The position numbers were made by a program, and so were the translations under genes. The notes below the pieces were generated by a model, which was not told the origin of the DNA, made no database searches, and saw nothing but the letters and a program-made list of their open reading frames with translations. Shown piece by piece: positions 21,403 to 32,572 of a stretch of 64,000 nucleotides of DNA. Positions within the stretch are counted from its first letter, which is position 1. Each line of letters begins with the position of its first letter. The stretch is from the NCBI GenBank assembly GCA_902556505.1, contig CACDWM010000005.1, forward strand, positions 1-64,000. Direction: 5' to 3'. The DNA is from an uncultured Pelagibacteraceae bacterium. Lineage in GTDB: Bacteria > Pseudomonadota > Alphaproteobacteria > Pelagibacterales > Pelagibacteraceae.

Positions 21403-21462
21403 CCGTACCAAGATTGTACCAAGAGGATTTTCAGCTCCGTACCAAGATCGTACCAAGAAATA
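21403..21462 (+). repeat. Two tandem CCGTACCAAG repeat units, right copies
   Basis: Two units, 21403-21425 and 21437-21462, share CCGTACCAAGATnGTACCAAGA and match the unit at 20684-20709. They lie upstream of the pilin promoter. The remaining bases of 21348-21587 contain no recognisable gene. Confidence 0.7.
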
Positions 21463-21587
21463 TCAATTAAAATTTAAAAAAAGTTAGCAACCACAATAAT
21501 TTTAAAAAAGTTATTTATTTTGAAAAATTTTATTATTCTTATTGATACAAAAGGATAATTTAGGATTTTCCTATAAAATCCTATAAT

Positions 21588-22988
21588 TTAAGAGTGTATT
21601 GCTCTTTTATCTACTGATAAAGCAGCTTCTTTAACTGCTTCGGAAAACGTTGGATGAGCATGACAAGTTCGGGCGATATCTTCTGCACTTGCACCAAATT
21701 CCATTGCAACACCTATCTCTGCAATTAATTCTCCTGCATGAGGTCCAATTATATGTGCACCTAATACTTTATCTGTTTGCTCATCAGCTAAAATTTTAAC
21801 AAAACCCTCCGCATCATCTATGGCCTTAGCTCTTGAATTAGCCATAAACGAAAATTTCCCTACTTTATATTTTTTATTTAATTCTTTTAATTGTTCCTCA
21901 GTTTTACCGATTGATGCTACTTCTGGTGTTGTATAAACTACTCCTGGGATTGTATCGTAATTTACATGTCCAGATTGACCAACTATGTTTTCTGCAACTG
22001 CTATACCTTCGTCCTCCGCTTTATGTGCAAGCATTGGACCAACAATTACATCGCCTATTGCATAAATATTTTCAACGTTAGTCTTAAAAATTTTATCAGT
22101 TTTAATTCTATTTCTTTCATCAAGATCTACTCCTACAGATTCTAAATTCAAACCATCTGTATTAGGTTTTCTGCCAACAGAAATCAAAACAACATCACAC
22201 TCAAAATTATTTTTGTTACCATCTTTATCTACTGTTGAAACCACTGCACCAGCTGCATTTTTTTTAATTGTTTCAACTTTATTTTGCATATTAAATTTCA
22301 TTCCCTGTTTTTTTAAAATTTTCATAAATTCTGAAGAGATTTCTTTATCCATTCCAGGTGTAATATGATCTAAAAATTCAACAACTTGCACCTCTGCTCC
22401 AAGTCTTGACCATACAGATCCCATCTCTAATCCTATATAGCCTCCTCCTACTACGACCATTTTCTTTGGTACCTTTTCTAACTTTAAAGCACCTGTTGAT
22501 GAGACAATTGTTTTCTCATCTATTTCTATTCCTGGTAATGAAAATGGAACTGATCCTGTTGCAATAACTGTTTTTTCTGTTTGTATGATGGTTTCTTTAT
22601 TTTTATCATCCTTTATTAAAATTTCATTTTTAGATTTAAAACTTCCGTGTCCTTTAAAATAAGTAACTTTGTTTTTTTTCAAAAGAAACTCAACACCTTT
22701 TGTAAGAACGGTTACAGCTTTATCTTTGCTTTTCATCATTTTGTCTAAATTTAATTTTACTTCACCAACTTCAATACCTTTGTTTGCTAAACTTTTTACT
22801 TTATGAAATTCTTCAGACAGATTAAGTAAGCTTTTTGATGGGATGCAACCAACATTTAAACAAGTACCTCCCAAAGAACCTCTAGACTCTATACATGCAG
22901 TTTTTAATCCTAATTGAGCAAGTCTAATTGCGCACACATAACCACCTGGTCCACCTCCAATAACTACAGCTTGAAATTTTTCTGACAT
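21588..22988 (-). CDS. lpd: Dihydrolipoyl dehydrogenase (E3)
   Basis: A 466-residue flavoprotein: FAD motif [10 protein letters not shown] (11-20), redox-active disulfide C43/C48 in [16 protein letters not shown] motif [13 protein letters not shown], and the C-terminal active-site HAHPTFSE. It reoxidises dihydrolipoamide, here presumably for the 2-oxoglutarate dehydrogenase complex, being the last gene of sucAB-lpd. Starts one base before the sucB stop. A copy of its final 13 bases is found near priA. Confidence 0.97.
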   Translation of the reverse strand: MSEKFQAVVIGGGPGGYVCAIRLAQLGLKTACIESRGSLGGTCLNVGCIPSKSLLNLSEEFHKVKSLANKGIEVGEVKLNLDKMMKSKDKAVTVLTKGVEFLLKKNKVTYFKGHGSFKSKNEILIKDDKNKETIIQTEKTVIATGSVPFSLPGIEIDEKTIVSSTGALKLEKVPKKMVVVGGGYIGLEMGSVWSRLGAEVQVVEFLDHITPGMDKEISSEFMKILKKQGMKFNMQNKVETIKKNAAGAVVSTVDKDGNKNNFECDVVLISVGRKPNTDGLNLESVGVDLDERNRIKTDKIFKTNVENIYAIGDVIVGPMLAHKAEDEGIAVAENIVGQSGHVNYDTIPGVVYTTPEVASIGKTEEQLKELNKKYKVGKFSFMANSRAKAIDDAEGFVKILADEQTDKVLGAHIIGPHAGELIAEIGVAMEFGASAEDIARTCHAHPTFSEAVKEAALSVDKRAIHS

Positions 22989-24287
22989 TTAAATATCTAA
23001 AAATAGCCTTCTAGGGTCTTCTAAGTTTTCTTTAATCATTTTAAGGAAAGATACAGATTCTTTTCCATCAATAATTCTGTGATCATATGATAATGCTAAA
23101 TACATAATTGGTCTTATTTTGATTTCACCATCTACAACAACAGGTCTTTCGACTATATTATGCATACCTAACACTCCAGATTGAGGTAAATTTAGTATTG
23201 GTGTTGAAAGCATAGACCCATACACACCTCCATTACTTATTGTAAATGTTCCTCCCTGAAGATCTTCAATCGTTAGCTTTCCATCTCGTGCTTTTTCTGA
23301 AATTTCTTTAATATTTTTTTCTATATCAGCAAAAGATAATTCATCTGCATTTCTTAAAACTGGAACAACCAAGCCTTTATCTGTTCCAACAGCAAAACTA
23401 ATATTGTAATAATTTTTATATATTATCTCATCGCCATCTATTTCAGCATTCACAGCAGGGAAATTTTTTAAACCAACTACACATGCTTTTACAAAGAAAG
23501 ACATAAATCCTAATTTTATCCCATAACGAGATTGGAAATCCTCTTGATTTTCTTTCCTCATTTCCATCACACTGCTCATATCAACTTCGTTAAATGTTGT
23601 TAAAAGAGCAGCATTCTCTTGGGCTTGCTTTAATCTTTTTGCAATAGTTTGTCTCAACCTAGTCATCTTAATTCGTTCTTCTTCACCATATTGAATTTTT
23701 CTTTCAGATGGTTTTGGATTTGCACCCATCAAACTTATTAAATCTCCTTTTAAAACTCTCCCATCTTTTCCTGAACCTTGAATTGAATTAATATCGATAT
23801 TATTTTCAGTTACTATTTTTCTCACTGCTGGAGACAATGTTGAGTTGACATCTTTTTTTGAAGCAACATCTGATTTAACCTCTTCTGTTAAGACTAGAGG
23901 TTTGTCTTTAGTTTCTCCAATTTCTTTTCCTTCAAATATTTTTGGCTCTTTTTTACTAGCGTCTAATTTTATTACATTGCTCTCTTTAAGAGCAATTTGC
24001 TCTTCATTTATCTCTTTTTTCTTTATTGATGTAGATATAGCTGCTCCACCTCCCTCTGATACAGAACCTAATAATGCTCCTACTTCAACAACCGATCCAT
24101 TTTGTGAGTTTATTTTAGTTAATACACCAGAAATTGGCGATGGTACTTCTAAGTTTACTTTGTCTGTCTCAAGTTCTACAATTGGCTCATCTGCTTCAAC
24201 TGCATCACCTGGGTTTTTTAGCCATTTAGCAACTGTGGCTTCAGTTATACTTTCGCCAAGAGCTGGGACTACAATTTTTTCACTCAT
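22989..24287 (-). CDS. sucB: 2-Oxoglutarate dehydrogenase E2 (dihydrolipoyl succinyltransferase)
   Basis: A 432-residue E2 protein: one lipoyl domain with the lipoylated K43 in [11 protein letters not shown], a charged linker, a peripheral subunit-binding domain (about 150-190, [14 protein letters not shown]), and an acyltransferase core with [11 protein letters not shown] and HRIIDG. It forms the 24-mer core of the complex and transfers succinyl to CoA. Gap to sucA is 5 bases. Confidence 0.97.
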   Translation of the reverse strand: MSEKIVVPALGESITEATVAKWLKNPGDAVEADEPIVELETDKVNLEVPSPISGVLTKINSQNGSVVEVGALLGSVSEGGGAAISTSIKKKEINEEQIALKESNVIKLDASKKEPKIFEGKEIGETKDKPLVLTEEVKSDVASKKDVNSTLSPAVRKIVTENNIDINSIQGSGKDGRVLKGDLISLMGANPKPSERKIQYGEEERIKMTRLRQTIAKRLKQAQENAALLTTFNEVDMSSVMEMRKENQEDFQSRYGIKLGFMSFFVKACVVGLKNFPAVNAEIDGDEIIYKNYYNISFAVGTDKGLVVPVLRNADELSFADIEKNIKEISEKARDGKLTIEDLQGGTFTISNGGVYGSMLSTPILNLPQSGVLGMHNIVERPVVVDGEIKIRPIMYLALSYDHRIIDGKESVSFLKMIKENLEDPRRLFLDI

Positions 24288-24292
24288 TATAA

Positions 24293-27211
24293 TTAATCAA
24301 ACACCTCGTAAATTATTTCTTGTTGTTGAGAATTATGCCTTTTGGCATATCCTGTTGCAGGAGTTGCGTCTGGGCTTCTTCCTATATAAGAAATTTTATT
24401 ATTATTAGCCTTTAAAGTGTCTAATGTCCATTGGATATAATCTCTAACTGAAAACCAAGCACCCATATTTTTTGGTTCTTCTTGACACCAAAAGAATTCA
24501 GCATTTTCAGCATATGGTTTTAACTCCTTAACCAAAGCTTTTGCTGGAAATGGATACAATTGTTCAATTCTATACATCACTACATCATCTCTTTTGAGCT
24601 TTTCTCTGGCATCTAATAAATCAAAATATACTTTTCCAGAACATAGAATTACTTTTTTAATTTTAGAACTTTCTTTTAGTTTAATAAATCCTTTAGACTT
24701 AGGATCGATGGCATGATCCCACAATACTCTATGGAAAGTATTTTTTTTGTTAAAATCTTCTAAATTTGAAACACAATATTTATTTCTTAATAATGATTTT
24801 GGTGTCATTATGATTAATGGCTTTCTGAAACTCCTATGCATTTGTCTTCTTAAAGCATGAAAATAATTTGCTGGAGTTGTACAGTTCATTACTTGCATAT
24901 TATCGTTTGAGCATAATTGTAAAAACCTTTCTAATCTTGCTGAAGAATGTTCTGGTCCTTGTCCTTCATATCCGTGAGGTAACAACATTACTATACCAGA
25001 TGCTCTATTCCATTTTCTCTCACCAGATGCAATAAATTGATCAATTACTACTTGGGCTCCATTAGCAAAGTCACCGAATTGCGCTTCCCAAAGAGTGAGT
25101 GTGTTTGGCTCTACTAGACTATAACCATATTCAAAACCTAAAACCGCAAGTTCAGATAAAAAACTATCTACTACTTCAAATTGCTTTTGATTTTTAGAAA
25201 TATTATTAAGGGGAATATACCTAGAATTATCTATTTGATTTCTCAATACAGAATGTCGTTGACTAAATGTTCCTCTTCCAGAGTCTTGTCCTACAAGTCT
25301 AACTGGATATCCCTCTTCTAGCAAAGATCCAAAAGCTAAAGATTCAGCTGAAGACCAATCGATTCCAGTACCTTTTTTGATACTTTCTTTTCTGGTATTA
25401 AATATTTTAGAGATAGTCTTATGAATATTTTTTTCCTCAGGAATAACATTTATTTTATCTGAAATTATTTTTAATTTATTTTCATCAAAACCTGTTATGC
25501 CCCTTTTATCTTTACCTCTTTCAGGTTTATATCTTGACCATGTTCCCTCAAACCATTCTATTTTAGGTTTATAATCTTTTGCACTTTTGTATTGTTCATC
25601 AAGTAAATCTTTAAATGATTTAACATTTTGATTTAGTAATTCTTCAGTTATAGATTTTTCGTTTACTAATTTATTTCCATAAATTTTGTAAACGCTGGGA
25701 TGAGATCTAATTTTTTTATACATTAAAGGTTGAGTAAATGAAGGCTCATCGCCCTCATTATGTCCATATCTTCTATAACAAATTAAATCTACCACAACGT
25801 CTCTATTAAATTTTAATCGAAATTCTGTTGCTATTCTAGTTGCATAAACAACTGCTTCTGGATCATCACCATTAACATGAAGAATTGGTGCCTCTACCAT
25901 TTTTGCAACATCAGATGGATAAGGTGAGGACCTAGCAAATCTTGGACTAGTAGTAAATCCTATCTGATTATTAACAATAATATGAATTGTTCCTCCAGTA
26001 TTGTGTCCTGGTAGTCCAGACATTGCAAAACATTCTGCAACAACTCCTTGACCAGCAAAGGCAGCATCCCCATGAATGAGAATAGGTATAACTTTATTTC
26101 TTTCACGGTCTTTGTGAAAAAATTGTTTAGCTCTTGTTTGACCTAAAACAACTGGGTTAACAGCTTCTAAATGAGAAGGATTATCTGTTAAACTGACGTG
26201 TACTGAATTTCCATCAAATTCTCTATCTGACGATGCTCCTAGATGATACTTTACATCTCCAGCACTATCTTCAGAATCGGTACTAAACTCACCAGCAAAC
26301 TCATTAAAAATTTTTTTATAAGATTTTTGTAAAACGTTTGCCAAAACATTAAGTCTGCCTCTATGAGACATACCTATTTTAACTTCTTTTATATTATTTT
26401 GGCCACCAATTTTGATTATTTGTTCAAGAGCAGGTATTAAACTTTCACCACCATCTAAACCAAATCTTTTTGTTCCCACATACTTTGTAGCTAAAAATTT
26501 TTCAAATCCTTCTGCCTGTACCAATTTATTTAAAATTGCCTCTTTACCATTTTTTGTAAATTGAAGTGCATTTTTATCTTGCTCTATCCTGTCCCTAAAC
26601 CACTTTCTTTCATCTGGGTTTGAAATATGCATGAACTCATAACCTATTTTTCCACAGTAGGTTTTTTTCATAAACTTAAGTATTTCTCTTATATTTGCAT
26701 ATTTACGATTGATTACCCCGTTTAGAAAAATTTTCTTATCATAATTTTCTTTTTTAAAACCGTAAAAATCTGGATGAAGCTCATCTAGATATTCTGACTC
26801 TCTCATTTCTAAAGGATCAAGATCCGCTAATAAATGTCCTCTTAGTCTATATGCTCTAATTAATGCTACAGCACTAATAGAATCCTTATTTGAGTCAGCA
26901 AGTAATTGAAAATTAAATTTTTCTGAAGTGTCTAATTTGACATTATCAAAATCATTTTTATCTTGTTCTTCTATTTTTTTTTGGAATTCATCAATATCAA
27001 TCTTTTTTTTAGTAGGTCCCCATGATGGACCATTAATTTCTTTTGCTATAACATTTAATTCTTCACCAATTCCCTCAAAATAATTTGCCCAACTTTCTGG
27101 AAGATCAGCATCTTTGTTTATAAACTTTAAATACATTTCTTCTATAAATGCACTATTAGATTTGTTTAAAAATGAAGTTTTTTCGAAATCAAGATTTTTT
27201 GATGAAGACAT
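24293..27211 (-). CDS. sucA: 2-Oxoglutarate dehydrogenase E1
   Basis: A 972-residue thiamine diphosphate enzyme. Recognisable are the N-terminal E2-binding peptide ([21 protein letters not shown] region), [39 protein letters not shown], the ThDP segment and [21 protein letters not shown]. It decarboxylates 2-oxoglutarate in the TCA cycle. Separated from sucD by 35 bases; no promoter is obvious there. Confidence 0.98.
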   Translation of the reverse strand: MSSSKNLDFEKTSFLNKSNSAFIEEMYLKFINKDADLPESWANYFEGIGEELNVIAKEINGPSWGPTKKKIDIDEFQKKIEEQDKNDFDNVKLDTSEKFNFQLLADSNKDSISAVALIRAYRLRGHLLADLDPLEMRESEYLDELHPDFYGFKKENYDKKIFLNGVINRKYANIREILKFMKKTYCGKIGYEFMHISNPDERKWFRDRIEQDKNALQFTKNGKEAILNKLVQAEGFEKFLATKYVGTKRFGLDGGESLIPALEQIIKIGGQNNIKEVKIGMSHRGRLNVLANVLQKSYKKIFNEFAGEFSTDSEDSAGDVKYHLGASSDREFDGNSVHVSLTDNPSHLEAVNPVVLGQTRAKQFFHKDRERNKVIPILIHGDAAFAGQGVVAECFAMSGLPGHNTGGTIHIIVNNQIGFTTSPRFARSSPYPSDVAKMVEAPILHVNGDDPEAVVYATRIATEFRLKFNRDVVVDLICYRRYGHNEGDEPSFTQPLMYKKIRSHPSVYKIYGNKLVNEKSITEELLNQNVKSFKDLLDEQYKSAKDYKPKIEWFEGTWSRYKPERGKDKRGITGFDENKLKIISDKINVIPEEKNIHKTISKIFNTRKESIKKGTGIDWSSAESLAFGSLLEEGYPVRLVGQDSGRGTFSQRHSVLRNQIDNSRYIPLNNISKNQKQFEVVDSFLSELAVLGFEYGYSLVEPNTLTLWEAQFGDFANGAQVVIDQFIASGERKWNRASGIVMLLPHGYEGQGPEHSSARLERFLQLCSNDNMQVMNCTTPANYFHALRRQMHRSFRKPLIIMTPKSLLRNKYCVSNLEDFNKKNTFHRVLWDHAIDPKSKGFIKLKESSKIKKVILCSGKVYFDLLDAREKLKRDDVVMYRIEQLYPFPAKALVKELKPYAENAEFFWCQEEPKNMGAWFSVRDYIQWTLDTLKANNNKISYIGRSPDATPATGYAKRHNSQQQEIIYEVFD

Positions 27212-27246
27212 CTTTTTTATTTAATATATCCCTCTAATATTTTTTT

Positions 27247-28122
27247 TCAATTAGACAGTTTATCAAATAAAGTTTTTCCAATAATTGATGGTGATTTGGC
27301 AACTGTAATACCACATTCTTCCATTTTTTTTATTTTATCTTCAGCTCCACCCTTGCCACCTGATATAATGGCACCAGCATGCCCCATTCTCCTTCCTGGA
27401 GGAGCAGTAATTCCAGCAATAAATCCAACTATTGGTTTTTTAATCTTATGATTTTTTATAAATTCAGCCGCTTCTTCTTCGTCTGTTCCTCCAATTTCAC
27501 CTATCATTAAAATAGATTCAGTTTCAGAATCATTTAAAAATAAATCTAAACAATCTATAAAATTTGTTCCATTAATAGGATCACCACCAATACCAATACA
27601 AGTTGATTGACCAAGTCCATTTTCAGTTGTTTGGGCTACTGCTTCATATGTCAATGTTCCTGACCTCGATACAATTCCAACACTTCCTCTTTTATGAATA
27701 CTTCCCGGCATAATCCCAATTTTACATTCATCCGGTGTGATTATTCCTGGACAATTAGGTCCTATTAATCTACTACTAGACCCACTTAATTTTTGTCTGA
27801 CCTTAAGCATATCCTGAATTGGAATTCCCTCTGTTATACAAACAATAAGTTCAACTGATGCATCAATAGCTTCAATGATTGCTGCTGCTGCAAATTTAGC
27901 AGGTACATAAATCATAGTTGCATCTGCTCCTACTTTATTTTTTGCCTCTAAAACGCTATTAAAAACTGGTCTGTCTAAATGTTTTTGTCCACCTTTCTTT
28001 GGCGTAACTCCACCAACAAGATTGGTTCCATATTTTATAGCCTGCTCTGAATGAAATGTTCCGTGTGAGCCAGTAAATCCCTGACAAATTACTTTAGTAT
28101 TTTTATTTACCAAAACCGACAT
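27247..28122 (-). CDS. sucD: Succinyl-CoA synthetase alpha subunit
   Basis: A 291-residue subunit with the CoA-binding [15 protein letters not shown] region (GSxG), [17 protein letters not shown] and the phosphohistidine H248 in [10 protein letters not shown]. Works with sucC, from which it is separated by one base. Confidence 0.98.
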   Translation of the reverse strand: MSVLVNKNTKVICQGFTGSHGTFHSEQAIKYGTNLVGGVTPKKGGQKHLDRPVFNSVLEAKNKVGADATMIYVPAKFAAAAIIEAIDASVELIVCITEGIPIQDMLKVRQKLSGSSSRLIGPNCPGIITPDECKIGIMPGSIHKRGSVGIVSRSGTLTYEAVAQTTENGLGQSTCIGIGGDPINGTNFIDCLDLFLNDSETESILMIGEIGGTDEEEAAEFIKNHKIKKPIVGFIAGITAPPGRRMGHAGAIISGGKGGAEDKIKKMEECGITVAKSPSIIGKTLFDKLSN

Positions 28123-28123
28123 T

Positions 28124-29284
28124 TTATTTTATCGCCTCAACAATTTTCTTAGCAGCATCATCTAAATTTTCTGCAGAAATTAATTTTAATCCAGAATTAT
28201 CAAGAATTTCTTTTCCTTCCTTGAAATTTGTGCCTGCTAATCTTACAACTAAAGGTACACTAATATTAATTTCTTTAGCTGCATCAACCACTCCTTGAGC
28301 AAGGACATCACATCTCATTATTCCTCCGAAAATATTAATTAAAATACCTTTAACATTTTTATCTGAGAGAATTATCTTTAATGCGGCAGATACTTTTTCT
28401 TTGGATGCGCCACCACCTACATCTAAAAAATTTGCTGGCTCTTTACCATATAATTTAATTATATCCATGGTTGCCATCGCCAATCCTGCTCCATTTACCA
28501 TACAGCCAATACTTCCATCTAGCTTGATATATGCAAGATCATGCTTGCTAGCTTCTATCTCGGTAGGATCTTCCTCATTTAAATCTCTTAATTCAACAAT
28601 TTCTGGATGCCTGAATAAAGCGTTAGAGTCGAAATTAACTTTTGCATCTAAACAAACAATTTTTTCCTCTTTTGTCAAAATTAGTGGATTTACTTCAACC
28701 ATGTTTGCATCAGTACTCACAAACATTTTATATATTGATTTAATTAATGTTATTGCTTGTTTTTTTGCGTCTTCATTTAAATTAAAAATATTAATTATTT
28801 TTTCACAATCTGACTCAGAAATTTCATCACCTATATCAACTTTTGTAGTTATAATTTTTTCAGGTGAACTGCTTGCAACTTCTTCAATGTCCATCCCTCC
28901 TTGGTCACTTGATATAAATGCAATTTTAGAACTTGCCCTATCAACCAGGCACGATAAGTAAAATTCTTTATCTATATTTGATGATTCTTCTACATATAAT
29001 CTTTTTACCTCTCTACCTTCAGGGCCAGTTTGATGAGTAACTAGTGTTTTTCCTAGTAATTCTTTAGCTGCTACTGTTAGTTCCTCAATAGAATTTAAAA
29101 TTTTTACACCACCAGCTTTTCCTCTACCTCCAGCATGGATTTGTGCTTTAAGCACATATTTCTCAGTTTTGAGTGCTTTTGCTTTTTGAATAAGTTCATC
29201 AACATTAAGTGCAAATACTCCTTCGGGAACTACAGCACCATATTTTTTTAATATTTGTTTAGCTTGATGCTCGTGAATGTTCAT
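28124..29284 (-). CDS. sucC: Succinyl-CoA synthetase beta subunit
   Basis: A 386-residue ATP-grasp subunit that starts [16 protein letters not shown] and contains [20 protein letters not shown], and [11 protein letters not shown], all SucC signatures. It makes ATP or GTP from succinyl-CoA. Located two bases after mdh's... downstream side: mdh stop-to-start order is mdh-sucC-sucD in the direction of transcription. Confidence 0.98.
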   Translation of the reverse strand: MNIHEHQAKQILKKYGAVVPEGVFALNVDELIQKAKALKTEKYVLKAQIHAGGRGKAGGVKILNSIEELTVAAKELLGKTLVTHQTGPEGREVKRLYVEESSNIDKEFYLSCLVDRASSKIAFISSDQGGMDIEEVASSSPEKIITTKVDIGDEISESDCEKIINIFNLNEDAKKQAITLIKSIYKMFVSTDANMVEVNPLILTKEEKIVCLDAKVNFDSNALFRHPEIVELRDLNEEDPTEIEASKHDLAYIKLDGSIGCMVNGAGLAMATMDIIKLYGKEPANFLDVGGGASKEKVSAALKIILSDKNVKGILINIFGGIMRCDVLAQGVVDAAKEINISVPLVVRLAGTNFKEGKEILDNSGLKLISAENLDDAAKKIVEAIK

Positions 29285-29286
29285 TA

Positions 29287-30249
29287 TTATTTAGATAAAT
29301 CAGGATCTATTTTAGATGCAGCTTCCCATAAAGCTTTTACAGCATCTATTGAATGCATAAATTCTTTTTTTTCTTTTTCATCTAAATCAATCTCTTCAAT
29401 TTTTTCTACACCATCTTTTCCAATGACAACGGGAACACCTGCATAAACATTTTTCACACCATATTCTCCATTTAATTGTACAGCGCAGGGTAATAATTTT
29501 TTCTGATCATTCAAATATGCTTCGGCCATTTGAACACCTGAAGCTGCAGGTGCATAAAAGGCTGATCCTTTTTCTAAATATTTAACTATTTCCGCACCAC
29601 CATCTCGTGTTCTTTGATTAATTTCTTCAACTCTTTCTGAAGAAATCTTTCCATCCTTTACAAGATCCAACAATGGTTTACCTGAAATTTTTGTAAATCT
29701 TGGCATAGGAACCATAGTGTCACCATGACCACCCATAACCATCGCCTCAATTTCTCTTACTGGCACATTTAGTTCTAATGATAAAAATAATTTAAATCTC
29801 GAACTATCTAAAATACCTGCCATACCAACAACTTTATTTGATGGCAAACCTGAAAATTTTTGAAATGCCATAACCATAACATCTAATGGATTAGTGATAC
29901 AGATCACAAAAGCATTAGGAGCATTTTTCTTTACCCCATCTGCAACTTGTTTAATAATTTTTAAATTAATTCCAAGAAGATCGTCTCGGCTCATTCCAGG
30001 TTTTCTTGGAACACCTGCTGTAATTATTATTACATCTGAATCTTTTATGTCCTCATAGTTATCAGTTCCTGAAAATCTAACATTGAAACCATCTACAGAT
30101 GAAGATTGTGCAATATCTAATGCTTTTCCTTTTGCGATACCACTAGCTACATCAAATAAAACCACTTCATTTACTAATTCTTTTGTTCCTATTAAATGTG
30201 CAAGAGTTCCACCTATTTGGCCTGCACCAATTAAAGATATTTTTGTCAT
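29287..30249 (-). CDS. mdh: Malate dehydrogenase
   Basis: A 320-residue LDH-like malate dehydrogenase: NAD motif GAGQIGGT (8-15), [13 protein letters not shown] with the substrate-discriminating arginine pair, TNPLDVM, and catalytic H175 in [11 protein letters not shown]-dependent oxidation of malate. Gap to mmsA 10 bases and to sucC 2 bases. Confidence 0.97.
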   Translation of the reverse strand: MTKISLIGAGQIGGTLAHLIGTKELVNEVVLFDVASGIAKGKALDIAQSSSVDGFNVRFSGTDNYEDIKDSDVIIITAGVPRKPGMSRDDLLGINLKIIKQVADGVKKNAPNAFVICITNPLDVMVMAFQKFSGLPSNKVVGMAGILDSSRFKLFLSLELNVPVREIEAMVMGGHGDTMVPMPRFTKISGKPLLDLVKDGKISSERVEEINQRTRDGGAEIVKYLEKGSAFYAPAASGVQMAEAYLNDQKKLLPCAVQLNGEYGVKNVYAGVPVVIGKDGVEKIEEIDLDEKEKKEFMHSIDAVKALWEAASKIDPDLSK

Positions 30250-30259
30250 TTATTTCCTT

Positions 30260-31753
30260 TTATTTCATTGTTGGCATAACAAATTCCGCATTTGATCGGA
30301 CACCTGAAGGCCATCTGGATGTTACTGTTTTAAGTTTAGTATAAAATTTTATTCCTTCCATACCATGCATTCCACTATCTCCAAATAATGATCTTTTCCA
30401 ACCACCAAAACTATGAAATGCCATTGGAACTGGGATCGGCACGTTAATACCAACCATACCTACTTGAATTTTACTTGCAAAAGTTCTGCCTGCATCACCG
30501 TCTCTTGTATAAATACTAACACCATTTCCGTACTCATGGTCGTTAATTAACTTTGCAGCTTCTTCAAAAGTTTTTACTCGAACAACTGATAAGACTGGAC
30601 CGAATATTTCTTCTTTGTAAATTCTCATATCTTTATTTACATGATCAAATAAACATCCACCTATATAGAAACCATTTTCATAACCTTGAAGTTTTAAACC
30701 TCTTCCATCAACCACTAGTTTTGCACCTTCCTCGACACCTAAATCAACGTAGCTTGTAACTTTTTCTAAATGTTCTTTTGTAACTAAAGGTCCCATTTCT
30801 GATGCCTTATCCATTCCAGGACCAACTTTTAAAGCTTCAGCTTTTTTTGATAATCTTGATACAAGTTCATCACCGATATCTCCAACCGCAACAGCAACTG
30901 ATTGAGCCATACATCTTTCCCCAGCTGAACCATAAGCGGCACCCATTAAACCATTTACTGCACCATCTAAGTCACAATCTGGCATAACAACTAAATGGTT
31001 TTTTGCTCCACCCAAAGCTTGAACTCTTTTTTCATTTTTAGCTGAATTTTCATAAATATATTTTGCAATAGGAGTAGATCCTACGAAACTAACAGCTTTG
31101 ATATCTTTGTTTTCTAAAATTGCATCAACAGCTTCTTTATCTCCATTTATCACATTAAATACTCCTTCTGGAAGACCCGCCTCAGAAAGTAGTTCTGCTA
31201 ATCTTATTGCGCAAGAAGGGTCTTTTTCAGATGGTTTAAGAATAAAAGTGTTTCCACAAGCTATTGCTATTGGAAACATCCACATTGGTACCATAGCAGG
31301 AAAATTAAAAGGTGTGATACCTGCAACAACTCCTAATGGTTGTCTAATTGACCAACTATCAACATTGGTACCAACATTTTCTGAAAACTCACCTTTTAAT
31401 AAATGTGGTATTCCACAAGCAAATTCTACCACCTCAAGTCCTCTAGTTAAAGAGCCTCTTGCATCTTCATAAACTTTTCCATGTTCTGAAACTATTAACT
31501 TCGTTAATTCATCAGAATTTTTTTCAATTAATTCTTTAAACTTAAATATTATTCTAGCTCTTTGTAGAGCAGGTTTTAAAGACCAACTTTCAAATGCTTT
31601 TTTTGCTACCTCAACAGCACTGTCTAGATCAGATTTTGAAGCAAGTCTTACCTCTGACTCTTGTTCGCCAGTTGCTGGATTAAAAACTTTTCCTTTTTTA
31701 TCTGAAGATCCCGGAATTATTTTACCGTTTACGAAGTGTTCTATTAATTTCAT
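30260..31753 (-). CDS. mmsA: Methylmalonate-semialdehyde dehydrogenase (CoA-acylating)
   Basis: A 497-residue aldehyde dehydrogenase: NGKIIPG, ITPFNFPAMVPMWM, catalytic C281 in GSAGERCMA, and Asn252 (GGAKNHLVV) in place of the general-base Glu of non-acylating relatives, as is typical for MmsA. It makes propionyl-CoA or acetyl-CoA from methylmalonate or malonate semialdehyde, which arise from valine, beta-alanine, 3-hydroxypropionate or acrylate. Its place between sdhB and mdh, in the same run as the dmd genes, suggests that it feeds C3 breakdown products into the TCA cycle (inference). The 39-base gap before it is among the largest in the run. Confidence 0.93.
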   Translation of the reverse strand: MKLIEHFVNGKIIPGSSDKKGKVFNPATGEQESEVRLASKSDLDSAVEVAKKAFESWSLKPALQRARIIFKFKELIEKNSDELTKLIVSEHGKVYEDARGSLTRGLEVVEFACGIPHLLKGEFSENVGTNVDSWSIRQPLGVVAGITPFNFPAMVPMWMFPIAIACGNTFILKPSEKDPSCAIRLAELLSEAGLPEGVFNVINGDKEAVDAILENKDIKAVSFVGSTPIAKYIYENSAKNEKRVQALGGAKNHLVVMPDCDLDGAVNGLMGAAYGSAGERCMAQSVAVAVGDIGDELVSRLSKKAEALKVGPGMDKASEMGPLVTKEHLEKVTSYVDLGVEEGAKLVVDGRGLKLQGYENGFYIGGCLFDHVNKDMRIYKEEIFGPVLSVVRVKTFEEAAKLINDHEYGNGVSIYTRDGDAGRTFASKIQVGMVGINVPIPVPMAFHSFGGWKRSLFGDSGMHGMEGIKFYTKLKTVTSRWPSGVRSNAEFVMPTMK

Positions 31754-31792
31754 GAATACGGTGTTTTAGATCAAAAATATCGAATAGTCTAT

Positions 31793-32572
31793 TTAAACAT
31801 TAGCTGTTGCTAACATTTTTTTTATTTCAGCTATAGCTTTTGCTGGATTCAAGCCCTTAGGACATGCATTTGTACAATTTAATATTGTATGGCATCTATA
31901 TAATTTTAATTCATCTGAAACTTTTTTTAATCTAGCTTTTCTCTCTTCATCTCTACTATCAATAATCCATCTATAAGCCTGTAGCAGAACTGCTGGACCT
32001 AAATATTTATCTCCATTCCACCAATAACTTGGGCAAGATGTAGAGCAGCAAGCACACATAATGCATTCGTAAGCACCATCAAGTTTTGCTCTATCTTCTT
32101 TAGACTGATAAATTTCTGTTGTCTGTTTTGTTGAGTTATTTTTTAACCAAGGTTCAATAGATTGATATTGTTTATATAAGCCATCTAAATCACCAATCAA
32201 ATCTCTTTTAACTTTTAAATGAGGTAGAGGATAAATATCGATGTCACCGTCTATCTCTGCATGAGGAGTTGTACAAGCAAGTCCGTTTTTTCCTCCCATA
32301 TTCATAGCACAAGAACCACAAACACCATGAGCACAAGATCTTCTATAAGCCAATGTAGGATCAATTTCGTTTTTAATTTTATTTAGAATATCCAGCACCT
32401 TAGATGGACAATTATTCATATCAACTTCGTATGTATCAATTCTAGGATTTTCTTCTGTCGATGGATCCCATCTATAAATATTTACTTTTCTTAAATTTTT
32501 AGATCCAGTTTTGTCTTTAAAATATTTGCCTTTTTTAACCTCTGAATTTTTAGGTAAACTTAGCTGAACCAT
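31793..32572 (-). CDS. sdhB: Succinate dehydrogenase iron-sulfur subunit
   Basis: A 259-residue protein with the 2Fe-2S cysteines in [18 protein letters not shown], then 4Fe-4S and 3Fe-4S clusters ([16 protein letters not shown] and [17 protein letters not shown]). It passes electrons from SdhA to ubiquinone. Abuts sdhA with 1-base overlap. Confidence 0.98.
   Translation of the reverse strand: MVQLSLPKNSEVKKGKYFKDKTGSKNLRKVNIYRWDPSTEENPRIDTYEVDMNNCPSKVLDILNKIKNEIDPTLAYRRSCAHGVCGSCAMNMGGKNGLACTTPHAEIDGDIDIYPLPHLKVKRDLIGDLDGLYKQYQSIEPWLKNNSTKQTTEIYQSKEDRAKLDGAYECIMCACCSTSCPSYWWNGDKYLGPAVLLQAYRWIIDSRDEERKARLKKVSDELKLYRCHTILNCTNACPKGLNPAKAIAEIKKMLATANV

Noticed and set aside
23845-24408. Long opposite-strand open frame across sucB (187 codons)
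   Set aside because: Lies antisense to the well-conserved sucB lipoyl and linker region; Ser/Thr/Pro-rich composition is typical of an antisense shadow frame.
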